From Bradyrhizobium daqingense (GTDB taxonomy: Bacteria; Pseudomonadota; Alphaproteobacteria; Rhizobiales; Xanthobacteraceae): 64,000 bases of DNA. The DNA lies in the NCBI RefSeq assembly GCF_021044685.1, contig NZ_CP088014.1, positions 7,860,001 through 7,924,000 of the forward strand, read 5' to 3'. A model generated the notes under the pieces. The model worked only from the letters and a program-made list of their open reading frames with translations, was not told the DNA's origin and ran no database searches. Position 1 is the stretch's first letter, and each line of letters begins with the position of its first letter. Position numbers and translations under genes: made by a program. This document shows, in pieces, positions 28,598-38,171 of the stretch.

Positions 28598-30850
28598 CTA
28601 CATCCCGAGGCGCGCGAACTGCATCGACGCGTGCTCCGCCTCGGGAAGGGGATGCCACGGCTGGCCGCCAGCTGCGGTGCGCAACAAGGACCTACAGAAC
28701 GCCGGCGTGAGCTTGCCGCGGTGGATCACGACGTTCTCGCGCCCCGTCGCAGCTCGAGCGCTCTGCCAGTCCTGATTGTAGCCGCGCTGGTCATTTGACT
28801 TCACGTGGCAAGCGGCGAACCCGGCATCGCTCAGCGTTGCCAACTGCCTGGCATGTACCGGCCGCTTGGTATGGATGTGCACCCACATCGGGCTTGGCGT
28901 CGCGCCATTGCGCAGGGCCTTGGGCTGCAGCTTGATCTCGAACAGTGTCCCCGGATCATCCTTCAAGGCGCGCGGTGAATTCACAGCCGCCAACTCCCCG
29001 GCCGCTCGCAACTGTTCAAGATACTTCTGGGACGGAAACGCGTAGGTCTTCATGCAATCGATCGTGATCACCGCCTTTTGCGCCGTGAAAGAGTTTGCCT
29101 GTCCCTGCACCTCGGACAACATCGCCTTGAGCCGGGCTATTTTGTCGTGCACTTCCGGCACTTGCGCAGGCGTGAGTAGGACACGTCGGCGAGGCTCCTC
29201 CAGCGCGGCTACACTGGCCTCAATCTCGGAGGCCTGTGTCTGCAGGCGCTTAACGACGAGATCCACGGCGTGATCGGCGTCCTCGGGCTTCCCGTGGCGC
29301 GCTTGCGAGACCGCGCTTTGCTGAGCCGGCAGATCGAACTGCAAAAGTTCGTCCAATCGCTTGAGTAATCCGGTCAGTGCGTTCCTGGAGGGCGGAGCCT
29401 GCAATATCTCCAGGTGCCCGGTCGCCGACGATGACGCCCTCGCGAGTGCCGCCTCCTCCGCGCTCGCGAGTTTCTTCGTACCCAGATCCGAGAGTACGAT
29501 CACCTTGACTGTCGGGGCCGTGGCAGCGTCGGGCGTGGCGAGCTGCGGCTCGCGCGGCCCGGCCGCCGAACTTCGCTCGCCTGCGGCCGGTGCGCGCTTG
29601 CCCTTCCCCTCCCTGCGGGCCGCGCCCCCCTCAACCACTACGGCAGTCCGGGCCGTCGGCTCAATCACGGCGGGCGTCTTTGGCTGCACGTCCAAAAGAC
29701 GCGTGACGTCGTCCGCGGTGACCCATGCACCATCCGCGATCTGGCCCAACAGTTTTAATGGAAGGTCGGCATCCGTTCCGGCGTCCCTTAGCCTGGTAAC
29801 GATTCCGTGCACCCCTGAGGCAAATTCCGAAAGCCGCTCCATGACTCCTTCCAGAACGGTGCAGTGGTCTGCGTCGAGTGCCGCTCCGTTGCTGCTCAGA
29901 ACGGCTTCGGACGCCGAGTTAAATGCCGGAAAAACATCCTCGATAAAGGTCCCGAGCAGACGCACCCGCCCATCCTCACCCATGAGGGCGTCGCTTACAG
30001 CTGGTTCGAACGTGCTCGCCCGCGACTCAATTAGAAGCTGAGCAAGAGCAACCTGCGATTGCAGATACACGCACTTCGTATAAAGTGCCCAGCCGGTCTG
30101 CAGGCGTAGTGCGGCCTCTTCGGCCTGCCGCATCTCGGGCGTGGTGCTCGGCAAGTTGGCGGTGGCCGCGCAGACGGACTGCATCCGTTCCATGCGCAAT
30201 GCCTTCTTTCCCCACCCCTCCATGCAGGCCTCGTAGTGCTTCGCCACGCTGGATACCGCTCGGCTCAGCTGGTCAGGCTGAGCGTTGGCAACTCGCATAT
30301 TCTTGAGCAAGGCTGTTGCTTTCTTCCTGCTCTTCTCCAGGTCGCCGATAATCCAGGTGGCCACGATGTCGCATTCGTTTCCCGCAGCGATAGTTTCCTC
30401 GCGGAGTCGGCGAGCCCGACCGTCGGAAAGAAGCCCCCGCGCCATGTCCGGGGGGAGGCTCGCGTAATAGCCCAGAACTTCCGAGCCTGCCTTGACGACT
30501 TGATCGATCAGCTCTTGCGCCTCCGACGGGTTCGGGTTCCGGGCTCGTGTGGCTGCATTTTTAGAAGCATCAAGCCCCGCAAGCAGGCTGCGCATTTTTT
30601 GCTTCGCTGCCTTGATTCCGTCGCCACTTGAGGAAATCTGGACTGCCACCGCCGAAGCTGGTGGCAGGCTCACGAGCGGAGCCGTTCCATCTCGAGGCCC
30701 GGAGCGCATCCGCTCCACGACAGAGTCGAAAGATTGCCCGCCCTCCCCGGGGGCGGGACCGAGCTCCGGGCTCGAACTACTCGATCCCCATGCGCTGTCG
30801 GCTCCTGCGGGCCCAACGTGCGATTTACCAGCTCGGCCAATGCCTGTCAT
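28598..30850 (-). CDS. Putative type III secreted effector, 750 residues, family not recognised
   Basis: The start at 30850 has a strong ribosome site (GGAGGTGG). The N-terminal 60 residues are rich in Ser, Gly and Pro (DSAWGSSSSSPELGPAPGEGG), typical of type III secretion signals. The body is mainly alpha-helical, with a Pro/Ala/Arg-rich linker at about 400-445. The C-terminal 120 residues (MWVHIHTKRPVHARQLATL, AACHVKSNDQRGYN, VVIHRGKLTPAFCRSLL) look like a compact folded domain. No signal peptide or membrane segment is seen. A tts-like box lies just upstream and the next gene is a Ulp1 effector. Some resemblance to XopP/Hlk-like effectors is possible, but I cannot support it. Confidence 0.7.
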   Translation of the reverse strand: MTGIGRAGKSHVGPAGADSAWGSSSSSPELGPAPGEGGQSFDSVVERMRSGPRDGTAPLVSLPPASAVAVQISSSGDGIKAAKQKMRSLLAGLDASKNAATRARNPNPSEAQELIDQVVKAGSEVLGYYASLPPDMARGLLSDGRARRLREETIAAGNECDIVATWIIGDLEKSRKKATALLKNMRVANAQPDQLSRAVSSVAKHYEACMEGWGKKALRMERMQSVCAATANLPSTTPEMRQAEEAALRLQTGWALYTKCVYLQSQVALAQLLIESRASTFEPAVSDALMGEDGRVRLLGTFIEDVFPAFNSASEAVLSSNGAALDADHCTVLEGVMERLSEFASGVHGIVTRLRDAGTDADLPLKLLGQIADGAWVTADDVTRLLDVQPKTPAVIEPTARTAVVVEGGAARREGKGKRAPAAGERSSAAGPREPQLATPDAATAPTVKVIVLSDLGTKKLASAEEAALARASSSATGHLEILQAPPSRNALTGLLKRLDELLQFDLPAQQSAVSQARHGKPEDADHAVDLVVKRLQTQASEIEASVAALEEPRRRVLLTPAQVPEVHDKIARLKAMLSEVQGQANSFTAQKAVITIDCMKTYAFPSQKYLEQLRAAGELAAVNSPRALKDDPGTLFEIKLQPKALRNGATPSPMWVHIHTKRPVHARQLATLSDAGFAACHVKSNDQRGYNQDWQSARAATGRENVVIHRGKLTPAFCRSLLRTAAGGQPWHPLPEAEHASMQFARLGM

Positions 30851-30880
30851 ATTCCACCTCCGATAAAGTCGAGAGTGCGC

Positions 30881-30902
30881 AGCCAGTCTGCATAGACTGG
30901 CT
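30881..30902. repeat. Inverted repeat (9-bp stem, 4-base loop) upstream of the 750-residue gene
   Basis: Arms AGCCAGTCT (30881-30889) and AGACTGGCT (30894-30902) are perfectly complementary around GCAT. It lies between the tts-like box and the start codon, so it would sit in the promoter or 5' leader. There is no U-run. Confidence 0.6.
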
Positions 30903-30921
30903 GGCTGACGAGTAGCTGACG
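30892..30921 (-). promoter_or_regulatory. tts-like box (TtsI-binding promoter element)
   Basis: The minus strand reads CGTCAGCTACTCGTCAGCC and then AGCC, matching the conserved CGTCAGCT and the CG..AGC core of tts boxes, with a divergent right half. It lies 42 bases upstream of the start of the 750-residue gene. Confidence 0.5.
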
Positions 30922-31008
30922 TAGGGCGCTTCTCCCCGATTCACAGGAAAACCCGGATCACCGTGGGGTGCAATTCCATCGCGCCTGGCGTGCTGCTGGA
31001 GGCAGCGG

Positions 31009-31371
31009 GGCATCGTCAACTTAATCGACCGCGAGCCGAAGGAGGCGCTTCTCAAAGGTTCGAGATTCGGCGATAGCGCTTGTCGCGGAGATCTCGCGCC
31101 AAGTCGCAAAGGCTCGCCCGCGCGAAGCACGACGGAAGTCGGCAGTGACGGCTCCAGAATAGGGGATGTGGAAAAGGTTCGCGACCTGATCGTGAACTGA
31201 CAGAAACCGTTGAGCCTGACGGGACGATTTGAAACGCTCCATGATCCGCTCGCGCCGCCGCGTCGGCTGATGAGAATTCTCGGCCCAATTGTTGAGAGCT
31301 TTGTGCTGGCGATGTTCGACGTGAAAGCCCATCTTCGCCCTCGCAGCGCCGTACGAACGGAGCTTGTCCGT
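31009..31371 (-). mobile_element. IS6-family element, fragment (right end and C-terminal half of transposase)
   Basis: Begins with the IS6 end GGCATCGTCAACTTAATCG (read inward) and encodes the C-terminal 110 or so residues of the same transposase that is complete at 52715-53476 (MGFHVEHRQHKALNN...). It stops at about 31371, where serine-recombinase sequence begins. Confidence 0.85.
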
Positions 31372-33066
31372 GATTGTCCGTCGTTAGATGGTCGTTCAGC
31401 CGCCGGCGGCATACAACGCGCCGGATTCGAGCGAATGGTGGCGGAGGTTTGCCTCGGCAGGGTTGGTGCGGTTTGCGCCCGCGAGGTCTCGCGCTTCGCC
31501 CGCAACAGCCGGGATTGGCAGCAACTCATCGAGATGTGCCGCGTGGTCGATACCGTTCTGGTCGATCAAGAGACCATCTATGCGCCAAGGCACGGCAACG
31601 ACCGCCTGCTGCTCGGGCTCAAGGGCAGCCTCAACGAGTACGAGCTGGATCTGTTGCGCCAGCGCTCGCTCTCGGCCCGCTACGAGAAGGCGCGCCGGGG
31701 CGAGTTGGTTGTGACAGCGCCCGTCGGCTTCGTGAAGGCCGGCGACCGTTATGAGAAAGACCCGGATCGGCGTGTCCAGGAGGCGATCAAGCTGGTGTTC
31801 GACAAGGTCGAGGAACTGGGCAGCGCGCGACAGGCGCTCTGCTGGCTCCATGAGTACAATCTCGATCTGCCGGTGAAGCAGACCAACGGCGACACGGCCT
31901 GGCGGCGACCAAACTACTCTGCCATCCACCGGATCATTGAGAACCCGGTCTACGGCGGCGCCTATGCCTATGGTAAGACAGCTGTGGCGGCGGGATACAG
32001 CACCGCTGGCGTGAGCCTGAAGATCCGCCGCAAGGCGCGGAACGAATGGCTGACGCTGAAGCCCAACACTCACGAAGGGTATGTGAGCTGGGAGAAGTTC
32101 GAGGCGATTCGCACCATGGTCAGCAGCAATGTTCCCACCAGTCGGCATCACGGCGCGCCCAACCATGGTGACGCGTTGCTGGCCGGTCTGATCCGCTGTA
32201 AGCGCTGCGGTCGCAAGCTCACACTCCGGTACTCCGGCATGGAGAACCATATCCCGCGCTACAGCTGCAACCGTGCCTGGATGGATAATGGCTGGGCCCA
32301 CTGCATCGCCTTCGGCGGACTGCGCGTCGATGACGCCATCGAAGAATCGCTGCTTGGAGTCGTCGGTCCGGGCGCTGTCGCCGCCGCAACCGCTGCCGCC
32401 AAGGGAGCCAGGGAACGGCGCGATCAGGTACGCGATGCTCTCAGTCGCGACCTCGAAGCGGCGCGCTATGCCGCCGACAGGGCTTTCCGGCAATACGATG
32501 CCGCTGATCCCGCGAACCGGCTGGTGGCCAGTGAGCTGGAAGCGCGCTGGAACAGGGCGCTCGCTCACGCGGCGGAGGTTGAGGCCAAGATCGCCATGCA
32601 TGATGCGGCCACGCCCGCACCCCTTGCCGATCCAGTCTCGCTCGGCGTTCTGGCCTCGAACCTCAAAACGGTCTGGGATGCGCCGACGACGGATGCTCGC
32701 CTCAAGAAGCGCATTGTGCGCACCCTCATCCATGAGGTCGTGGCCGATATCGACGACGCGGCCTCGGAGATCGTTCTCATCGTCCATTGGGTGGGGGGCG
32801 CCCACAGCGAGTTGCGCTTGCCGAAGCGCCGGCGCGGACAGCGCAACAGCACCTCTGCCGATATCGTCCAGGCCGTGCGTCAACTGGTGCTGATCGCCAG
32901 CGACGATCTGATTGCCGGCCTCCTCAATCGCAACGACCTCAAGACCGGCAACGGCAATCGCTGGACCCGCGAGCGCGTCACATCAATGCGCTCGAACTAC
33001 CACATCCCGGTGTTCAAGCCCGCCGAGGACGCGATCGAGCCATGGCTCGGGGCTTGGCAACCTTGA
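31372..33066 (+). pseudogene. Large serine recombinase, N-terminally truncated
   Basis: Contains the C-terminal part of a resolvase catalytic domain (GRSAAGGIQRAGFERMVAEV, VCAREVSRFARNSRDW), the recombinase domain (PVGFVKAGDRYEKDPDRRVQ, IIENPVYGGAYAYGK), a zinc-ribbon (LIRCKRCGRKL, CNRAW) and a long helical region to the end. The first 60 or so residues with the nucleophilic serine are missing; IS6 sequence replaces them. An open frame into the IS gives an apparent longer protein, but it is chimeric. The relic probably comes from an integrated element. Confidence 0.8.
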
Positions 33067-33103
33067 CCATCACGCTACTCAACAAAACAGGTTATCGAAT
33101 CTA

Positions 33104-34221
33104 GTCCCCGGAATCAGAGCTGAGTGATACGGCGGCCTTTGAAACGGCGTTGACGGACCTTTTTCTTGGTCCAGACGAAGGGCTCGGCTCTGTCGTTGTA
33201 TGCGTTGACGTAGGCATCGATGTGTTCCTGAAGCTGCTTGAGGCTCGTGAAGGAGGTGCCGCTGAGCGACTGCCCCTGCAAGATGGAAAACCATACTTCG
33301 ACCTGATTGAGCCATGACGCACTTGTCGGCGTGAAATGAAATTGCACGTTGGGGTGGGCCTTGAGCCAGTCCTCGTTCTTTTTATGGGTGTTGAGGTTGT
33401 CGAGGATGACGTGAAGCTTGCGGTTCGGAAAAGTCGCGGTGACGCTGTTCATGAAATCGAGAAACTCGACGCGGCGCCGGCGTTTTGAATGGGTCGCGAT
33501 GATCTTTCCGGTGGCGACTTCGAGCGCCGCAAACAATGTTGTGGTGCCATGCCGCTTGTAATCGTGGCTTTGGCCGGTTAAGGCGCGGCCATTGGGCAAC
33601 TTCAGATAACCCTGCGCTCGCTCCAAAGCCTGGATCGAGGGCTTCTCGTCCACGCACAGCACAATGGCCTTCGCCGGCGGCGCGACATAGAGGCCGACAA
33701 CATCGGCGGCTTTGGCCGTAAAGTTCGGGTCGTTGCTCTCGCACCAGGACTTGCGAGCCACCAGGTCAATCTTGTGGCTGCGCAGGAACCGCCAGACATA
33801 TTGGACATCGACATCGCCCAGCGCCTCGGCCAGCAGGGGGCCGGTCCAGCGCGCAAACCCTTGCGGTGGCGGCTTATCCAGCAGCTTCAGAATCCGCTTG
33901 TCGGTCGTCTTCGTATAGATCGGCTGCTTGCCAGGCCGCGGCTTGTCTTGCAGCCCTTCAAGGCCATGGTCGGCATAGCGATGCCGCCAAAGGCTGACAA
34001 TCCGCGGCTGGACCCCAACTTCCTTGGCGATCGACCGGGTGCTGCGCCCATCCGCCGCCAACAGAACTATCCGCGCCCGCTTCAAATCGCGCTGCAACGT
34101 CACCGGTGAGCGACAGCACGCCTCAAGCACCTTGCGATCTTTCCTCGAAAGGTGGACTTCTCTTGCTTCGGGTATCATCCCGACCTTGAATCACGACTCA
34201 CGTTCCAAGAAAAGTGGGTAC
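33104..34221 (-). mobile_element. IS630-family insertion sequence, copy 2 (complete)
   Basis: 1118 bp from GTCCCCGGAATC to AAAGTGGGTAC, flanked by TA at 33102-33103 and 34222-34223. It interrupts debris of a conjugative element, with a serine recombinase on the left and a traG fragment on the right. Confidence 0.9.
33114..34178 (-). CDS. IS630 transposase, intact
   Basis: 354 residues. The N-terminal helix-turn-helix pair (DRKVLEACCRSPVTLQRDLK, STRSIAKEVGVQPRIVSLW) is followed by the DDE domain: CVDEKPSIQALER (first Asp), HVILDNLNTHKK (second Asp) and WLNQVEVWFSILQ (Glu). It is the only uninterrupted IS630 copy in the window and could supply enzyme to copy 1. Confidence 0.93.
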   Translation of the reverse strand: MIPEAREVHLSRKDRKVLEACCRSPVTLQRDLKRARIVLLAADGRSTRSIAKEVGVQPRIVSLWRHRYADHGLEGLQDKPRPGKQPIYTKTTDKRILKLLDKPPPQGFARWTGPLLAEALGDVDVQYVWRFLRSHKIDLVARKSWCESNDPNFTAKAADVVGLYVAPPAKAIVLCVDEKPSIQALERAQGYLKLPNGRALTGQSHDYKRHGTTTLFAALEVATGKIIATHSKRRRRVEFLDFMNSVTATFPNRKLHVILDNLNTHKKNEDWLKAHPNVQFHFTPTSASWLNQVEVWFSILQGQSLSGTSFTSLKQLQEHIDAYVNAYNDRAEPFVWTKKKVRQRRFKGRRITQL

Positions 34222-34421
34222 TAGTCAGGCTCCTGGTCGGCCTGGGGCTTCGGTTCGCGCAGCACGATTTTACCCAAAACGGCCAAGCCGGGCGCGATCA
34301 CGATATTGAAACCCTTGCCGTCATCGTTCGGCCAAGCGGCGCCGATCCGCGTCCATGTAGAATTTCGGCCGTCACCGGCCACAGCGAAGGCATCGTGCGT
34401 GGGCTTTCGACTTTCAGACAT
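34221..34421 (-). CDS. Small conserved protein of integrative/conjugative elements
   Basis: 66 residues, start at 34421 after AAGGA. The core TWTRIGAAWPNDDGKGFNI is like that of small proteins commonly encoded beside rhizobial conjugation genes; their function is unknown. The stop codon is formed at the IS630 junction (CTAG), so the last residue or two may differ from the original. It points away from the traG fragment. Confidence 0.6.
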   Translation of the reverse strand: MSESRKPTHDAFAVAGDGRNSTWTRIGAAWPNDDGKGFNIVIAPGLAVLGKIVLREPKPQADQEPD

Positions 34422-34439
34422 GAGGTTTCCTTTTCAAAA

Positions 34440-35450
34440 CGAGGGATGTTCATCATGACCGACAATCCGCGCCAGGGCTCGGCGCGGGATGACTTCTTTC
34501 GGGCCTCGGCGCTGCAACTGCTGACGGCGTTGATCGCCGATGTCTGTTTGTCCGGTCATACGGAAAAGAAGGATCAGCACCTCCGCCAGGTCCGCGCCAA
34601 CCTGTCGGAGCCGGAGCCGAAGTTGCGCCAGCGGCTTCAGACGATTTACGACAACTCCGAGTCCGGATTCGTGAAGGAGAATGTCGCGCCCTTCATCGCC
34701 ATGACGCCAGAGACCTTCAGCGGCGTCTACGCCAATGCGGTGAAGGAAACCCACTGGCTCTCCTATGGCAACTATGCCGCCCTGGTGTCCGGATCGAGCT
34801 TCACGACGGCCGAGCTCGCGGAGGGCCGGACGGACGTCTTCATCAATCTCGACCTGAAGACCCTGGAGAACCATGCCGGCCTCGCCCGCGTCATCATCGG
34901 CTCGCTGCTCAACGCCATCTACAATCGCAATGGCGAAGTGACCGGCCGGACCCTGTTCCTACTCGATGAGGTCGCGCGTCTCGGCTACTTACGCATTCTC
35001 GAAACCGCGCGTGATGCGGGGCGCAAATACGGCATCACCCTCTTGATGCTCTACCAGTCAATCGGCCAGATGCGCGAGGCCTATGGCGGCCGCGATGCCA
35101 CCAGCAAGTGGTTCGAAAGCGCATCCTGGATCTCCTTCTCGGCGATCAACGACCCCGAGACGGCGGACTACATCTCCAAGCGCTGCGGCGACACGACGGT
35201 CGAGGTCGATCAGCTGAGCCGGTCCTCGCAGACGTCGGGTTCCTCCCGGACGCGGTCCAAGCAGCTCGCGCGCCGGCCGCTGATGCTGCCGCATGATGTC
35301 TTGCGCATGCGAACCGACGAGCAGGTCATCTTTATTGCGGGCAATCCACCGCTGCGATGCGGACGCGCCATCTGGTTCCGGCGCACCGACATGCGCGCCT
35401 GCGTCGGCGAAAACAGGTTCTATCGGAGAGACGCTGGTCGGCGTCGCTGA
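34440..35450 (+). pseudogene. traG: traG/virD4-type coupling protein, 3' fragment
   Basis: Encodes roughly the C-terminal half of a type IV coupling protein: ALQLLTALIADVCLSGHTEK, FVKENVAPFIAMTPETFSGV and KETHWLSYGNYAALVSG. The Walker B region (TLFLLDEVARLGYLRILETA) and the C-terminal AIWFRRTDM follow. The N-terminal membrane helices and Walker A are absent, and the sequence upstream belongs to another small gene, so the junction near 34450 marks a deletion. A relic of conjugative machinery. Confidence 0.8.
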
Positions 35451-35663
35451 TTATCGCGAACGCGGCGATGAGAAAGACGTGGGCGGCATACAAACGACCG
35501 GCTGGTTCCCAGGCAGAGAAAGAAAGGGCGTACGTGGAAGGGCAGTATTGTCTGGGAACGGAAAGCCGAGACGGAGCGCATCCAGCAACGACGGCATACC
35601 GGGCTCGATGCTCGGCTCGTCGTACGAGCCGGCGCATCATCTCGCCCGCCACCTGTAAGCCGC

Positions 35664-37211
35664 CTAATTTTTGATCCAGACGTAGGGCTCCACGCTGTTG
35701 ATTTTGCAGGTGGCGATGAGCGAAGCTATGCGCGCCCATGAACGACCACCTTCGTCGTGACCAGCAAATGAACTATTTTTACGCGTCAGAGTCAGCGGCC
35801 TGATTTGATTTTCGACGGGATTGGTGTCCATCTCAACGCAACCATCGTCGAGAAACAAGGTGAGGCCATCCCAATGGTTCAGGAGATAGGCGATCGCCTT
35901 GCCCATCTCGCTGCCCGGCGACAGGCGAGCGGCTTGCTCGCGCAGAAACCTCTCGAGTTCAGCGACGAGCGGCCGTGATCGCTCGTTACGGGTCGTTTGC
36001 CGAGCCGGGGCGTCGGCGCCACGGATCTCCTTCTCGATCGCATAGAGTGCGGCGATGCGCGCGAGAACGGCTTCGGCGATGGGTGAGCCGGCTTTCGGAG
36101 TCGCTGCGATGATCTTGCGCCTTGAGTGGGACCAACATGCGGCCAGCCGCAGCGGCACGCCGCCTTTGCGCTTGGGCCGTGCGAGCCGATGATAGCCCTG
36201 GTATCCGTCGACCTGAAGGATGCCGTCGAAGCCCTCGAGGATGCGCTCAGCATGGTCACCACCGCGTCCTGGCGCGTAGTGGTAGACCACGATTGGTGGA
36301 TCAGCGCCGCCGTGGCCGCGATCGTCGCGCAGGACAGCCCACAGATAGCCGGTCTTCGTTCGGCCCCGGCCCGGATCGAGCACAGGCGCCCTGGTCTCGT
36401 CTATGAACAAGCGGCCCGATTGCTTCATCACGACGCTCATGCGCTCGACCAGCGGCGCGAGGTGGAAGGCGACCGTTCCCATCCAGTCTGCCAGAACGGC
36501 GCGATCGATGAAGATGCCATGCCGAGCCAGAACCTGCGACTGACGATAGAGTGGCATGTGCTCGCTGAACTTGGCGACCGCCACCTGCGCCAGCAGCGCC
36601 TCGGTGGGGATGCCACCCTCCACGAGATGGGCGGGCGCCGGCGCCTGAGCAACACCGGTGCAGCCCTTTGCACAGGCGTAGCGCGGTCGCACCGTCTCGA
36701 TCACACGATACTGGGCGGCCATGACATCGAGACGGCGGGAGCGATCCTCGCCGATCTGGGCCATCCGGCCGCAGCCGCAGGGACACTCGAGGTTCTCGGG
36801 TTCGATCACCTGCTCGATGCGCGGCAGGTGCGCGGGAAAGGCACGGGCAGCGCGCCTGGTCCGGCCGCTGGACGGCGCCGTGCCGGCGCGGCGCGCACGA
36901 TCGTCCTGGCGTTCCTGGACTTCGGCGATGGCAATCTCGATGTCCTCGAGAACCAGTTGCATCTGATCGGGATTGAACTTCTCCGAGCGTTTACCGAAAC
37001 GTGCGCGCTCGTACTCCTTCACGAGCAGTTCGAGGCGTTCGACGCTCTCTTTGGACGCAGCCAGTTCACTCTCGACATGAAGGCGCGCCGAGCATTCATC
37101 GTCTGCGCGACGACGCTCGGCTTCAATCATCGCTTCCTGCGCGCGGAAGAGCGCGCGCAAATCGGCGGGCAGCGCTGCAAGACGGGCGGGATCAATGGGG
37201 GACGGCGGCAC
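35664..37211 (-). CDS. tnpC: IS66 transposase TnpC
   Basis: 515 residues. It has an N-terminal coiled coil (MIEAERRRADDECSARLHVE), a zinc-finger-like CPCGCGRM and the DDE core: FIDETRAPVLDPG (Asp), VDGYQGYHRLA (Asp) and CVEMDTNPVENQIRPL (Glu). The protein stops at VEPYVWIKN, about 25 residues before the usual end, and close to the element's terminus, so the 3' end may be slightly shortened. Confidence 0.9.
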   Translation of the reverse strand: MPPSPIDPARLAALPADLRALFRAQEAMIEAERRRADDECSARLHVESELAASKESVERLELLVKEYERARFGKRSEKFNPDQMQLVLEDIEIAIAEVQERQDDRARRAGTAPSSGRTRRAARAFPAHLPRIEQVIEPENLECPCGCGRMAQIGEDRSRRLDVMAAQYRVIETVRPRYACAKGCTGVAQAPAPAHLVEGGIPTEALLAQVAVAKFSEHMPLYRQSQVLARHGIFIDRAVLADWMGTVAFHLAPLVERMSVVMKQSGRLFIDETRAPVLDPGRGRTKTGYLWAVLRDDRGHGGADPPIVVYHYAPGRGGDHAERILEGFDGILQVDGYQGYHRLARPKRKGGVPLRLAACWSHSRRKIIAATPKAGSPIAEAVLARIAALYAIEKEIRGADAPARQTTRNERSRPLVAELERFLREQAARLSPGSEMGKAIAYLLNHWDGLTLFLDDGCVEMDTNPVENQIRPLTLTRKNSSFAGHDEGGRSWARIASLIATCKINSVEPYVWIKN

Positions 37212-37264
37212 ATCCGCAAGCTATCATCCCAAAGCCCCGCGCGAAACAGGTTGTCGGGTCTGAG

Positions 37265-37621
37265 TCAGTTCGCCGCAGCTGGCGTCGCGACAATCCGTTC
37301 GCCCACTCGCTTCCAGTTCAGCCCTTCAAACAGCGCTTCGAACTGCACGCGCGTCAGATGCATGACGCCGTCGCTGATCTGCGGCCACTCGAAACGACCA
37401 TCGCGGCCAAGGCGCTTGTAGACCAAAACGAGGCCCGTGCCGTCCCATAGCAAAATCTTCAGCCGGTCGGCGCGCTTCGAACGAAAAACCACGATCAGGC
37501 CCGAATGCGGATCGAGCCCAAGCGTGTTTTGCACAAGACCGGCCAGCGCGTCGTGCCCGCACCGGAAGTCAACAGGACGCACAGCAAGCACAATCCGCAG
37601 TCCCTGCGCCGGAATGATCAT
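37265..37621 (-). CDS. tnpB: IS66 accessory protein TnpB
   Basis: 118 residues. Starts MIIPAQGLRIVLAVRPVDFRCGHDALAGLV and contains VVFRSKRADRLKILLWDGTG, the hallmark of TnpB (Orf2) in IS66 elements. It is required for transposition, with unknown biochemical role. The frame is intact and its start overlaps the end of tnpA. Confidence 0.92.
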   Translation of the reverse strand: MIIPAQGLRIVLAVRPVDFRCGHDALAGLVQNTLGLDPHSGLIVVFRSKRADRLKILLWDGTGLVLVYKRLGRDGRFEWPQISDGVMHLTRVQFEALFEGLNWKRVGERIVATPAAAN

Positions 37622-38015
37622 GCGCCGCGCTCGATCGCAGTCACGATCTCCGCGATCCGCACCGCCGACACGTCCGCATCCAGGCGGACCGAAACCTTGC
37701 CAATCGTAATCTCGACGGGCCCTCGCTCTTGCCTGGCGCCACTGGATCGCTCAGCTCGATCGACACGAAATCCGCCGCGTCGTCCGTGACCAATGCGAGC
37801 CGGCCAGCACGCGCCAATCTGCGCCACGTCGTCAACTGCTGGGCCTTCACACCATAACGCCGTGCGACATCACATACCCGGGCGTCGGGCTTCATGCTCT
37901 CGAAAACAGCGCGCCCCTTGATCTCCGCAGACCATAACCGGCATCCAGAACGCGTCCGGCGCGTAAGCTTCCCCACAAAGCCATCAGCTTCGGCTTCCTC
38001 CCCCGATTGTTCCAT
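37618..38015 (-). pseudogene. tnpA: IS66 TnpA, frameshifted near the C-terminus
   Basis: DNA-binding subunit with helix-turn-helix ARVCDVARRYGVKAQQLTTW. Start ATG at 38015 (MEQSGEEAEADGF). After SDPVAPGKSEGP the frame shifts by one base near 37720. The proper end (VEITIGKVSVRLDADVSAVR) reads in the frame that stops at 37618, overlapping tnpB. Confidence 0.75.
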
Positions 38016-38171
38016 CGCCTTCAGTCTCCTCTCGGCTCTCTGACAAGCCAAGGATCGCAGAGCGAAAGCCGAAGCGAAACCAGTCAATCAAATGGGAGAA
38101 AAGCTCCGCTTACAATTTTTGCTCGTTCAGACCGACACAAATTGCTCAAAGATTCGTGGAGAGAAAAGCAG

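Larger units (their letters stand above)
35655..38113 (-). mobile_element. IS66-family insertion sequence
   Basis: Carries the tnpA, tnpB and tnpC trio on the minus strand. Ends GTAAGC and GCTTAC match IS66 termini. No clear 8-bp target duplication (ccgccacct versus aatttttg), so one flank has probably been rearranged. Confidence 0.85.

Noticed and set aside
31396..32883. 495-codon minus-strand frame opposite the serine recombinase
   Set aside because: Shadow of a GC-rich gene; the plus strand carries clear recombinase motifs.
31210..33066. 618-residue recombinase starting inside IS6
   Set aside because: The first 50 or so codons are antisense IS6 sequence; the gene is a truncated recombinase, not a new fusion protein.
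34152..34440. Extended N-terminus of the traG fragment
   Set aside because: This part overlaps IS630 and the small divergent gene, so the TraG-like sequence begins only near 34450.
36126..37421. 431-codon plus-strand frame across the IS66 tnpC/tnpB
   Set aside because: Antisense shadow; no family features, whereas the minus strand encodes IS66 proteins.
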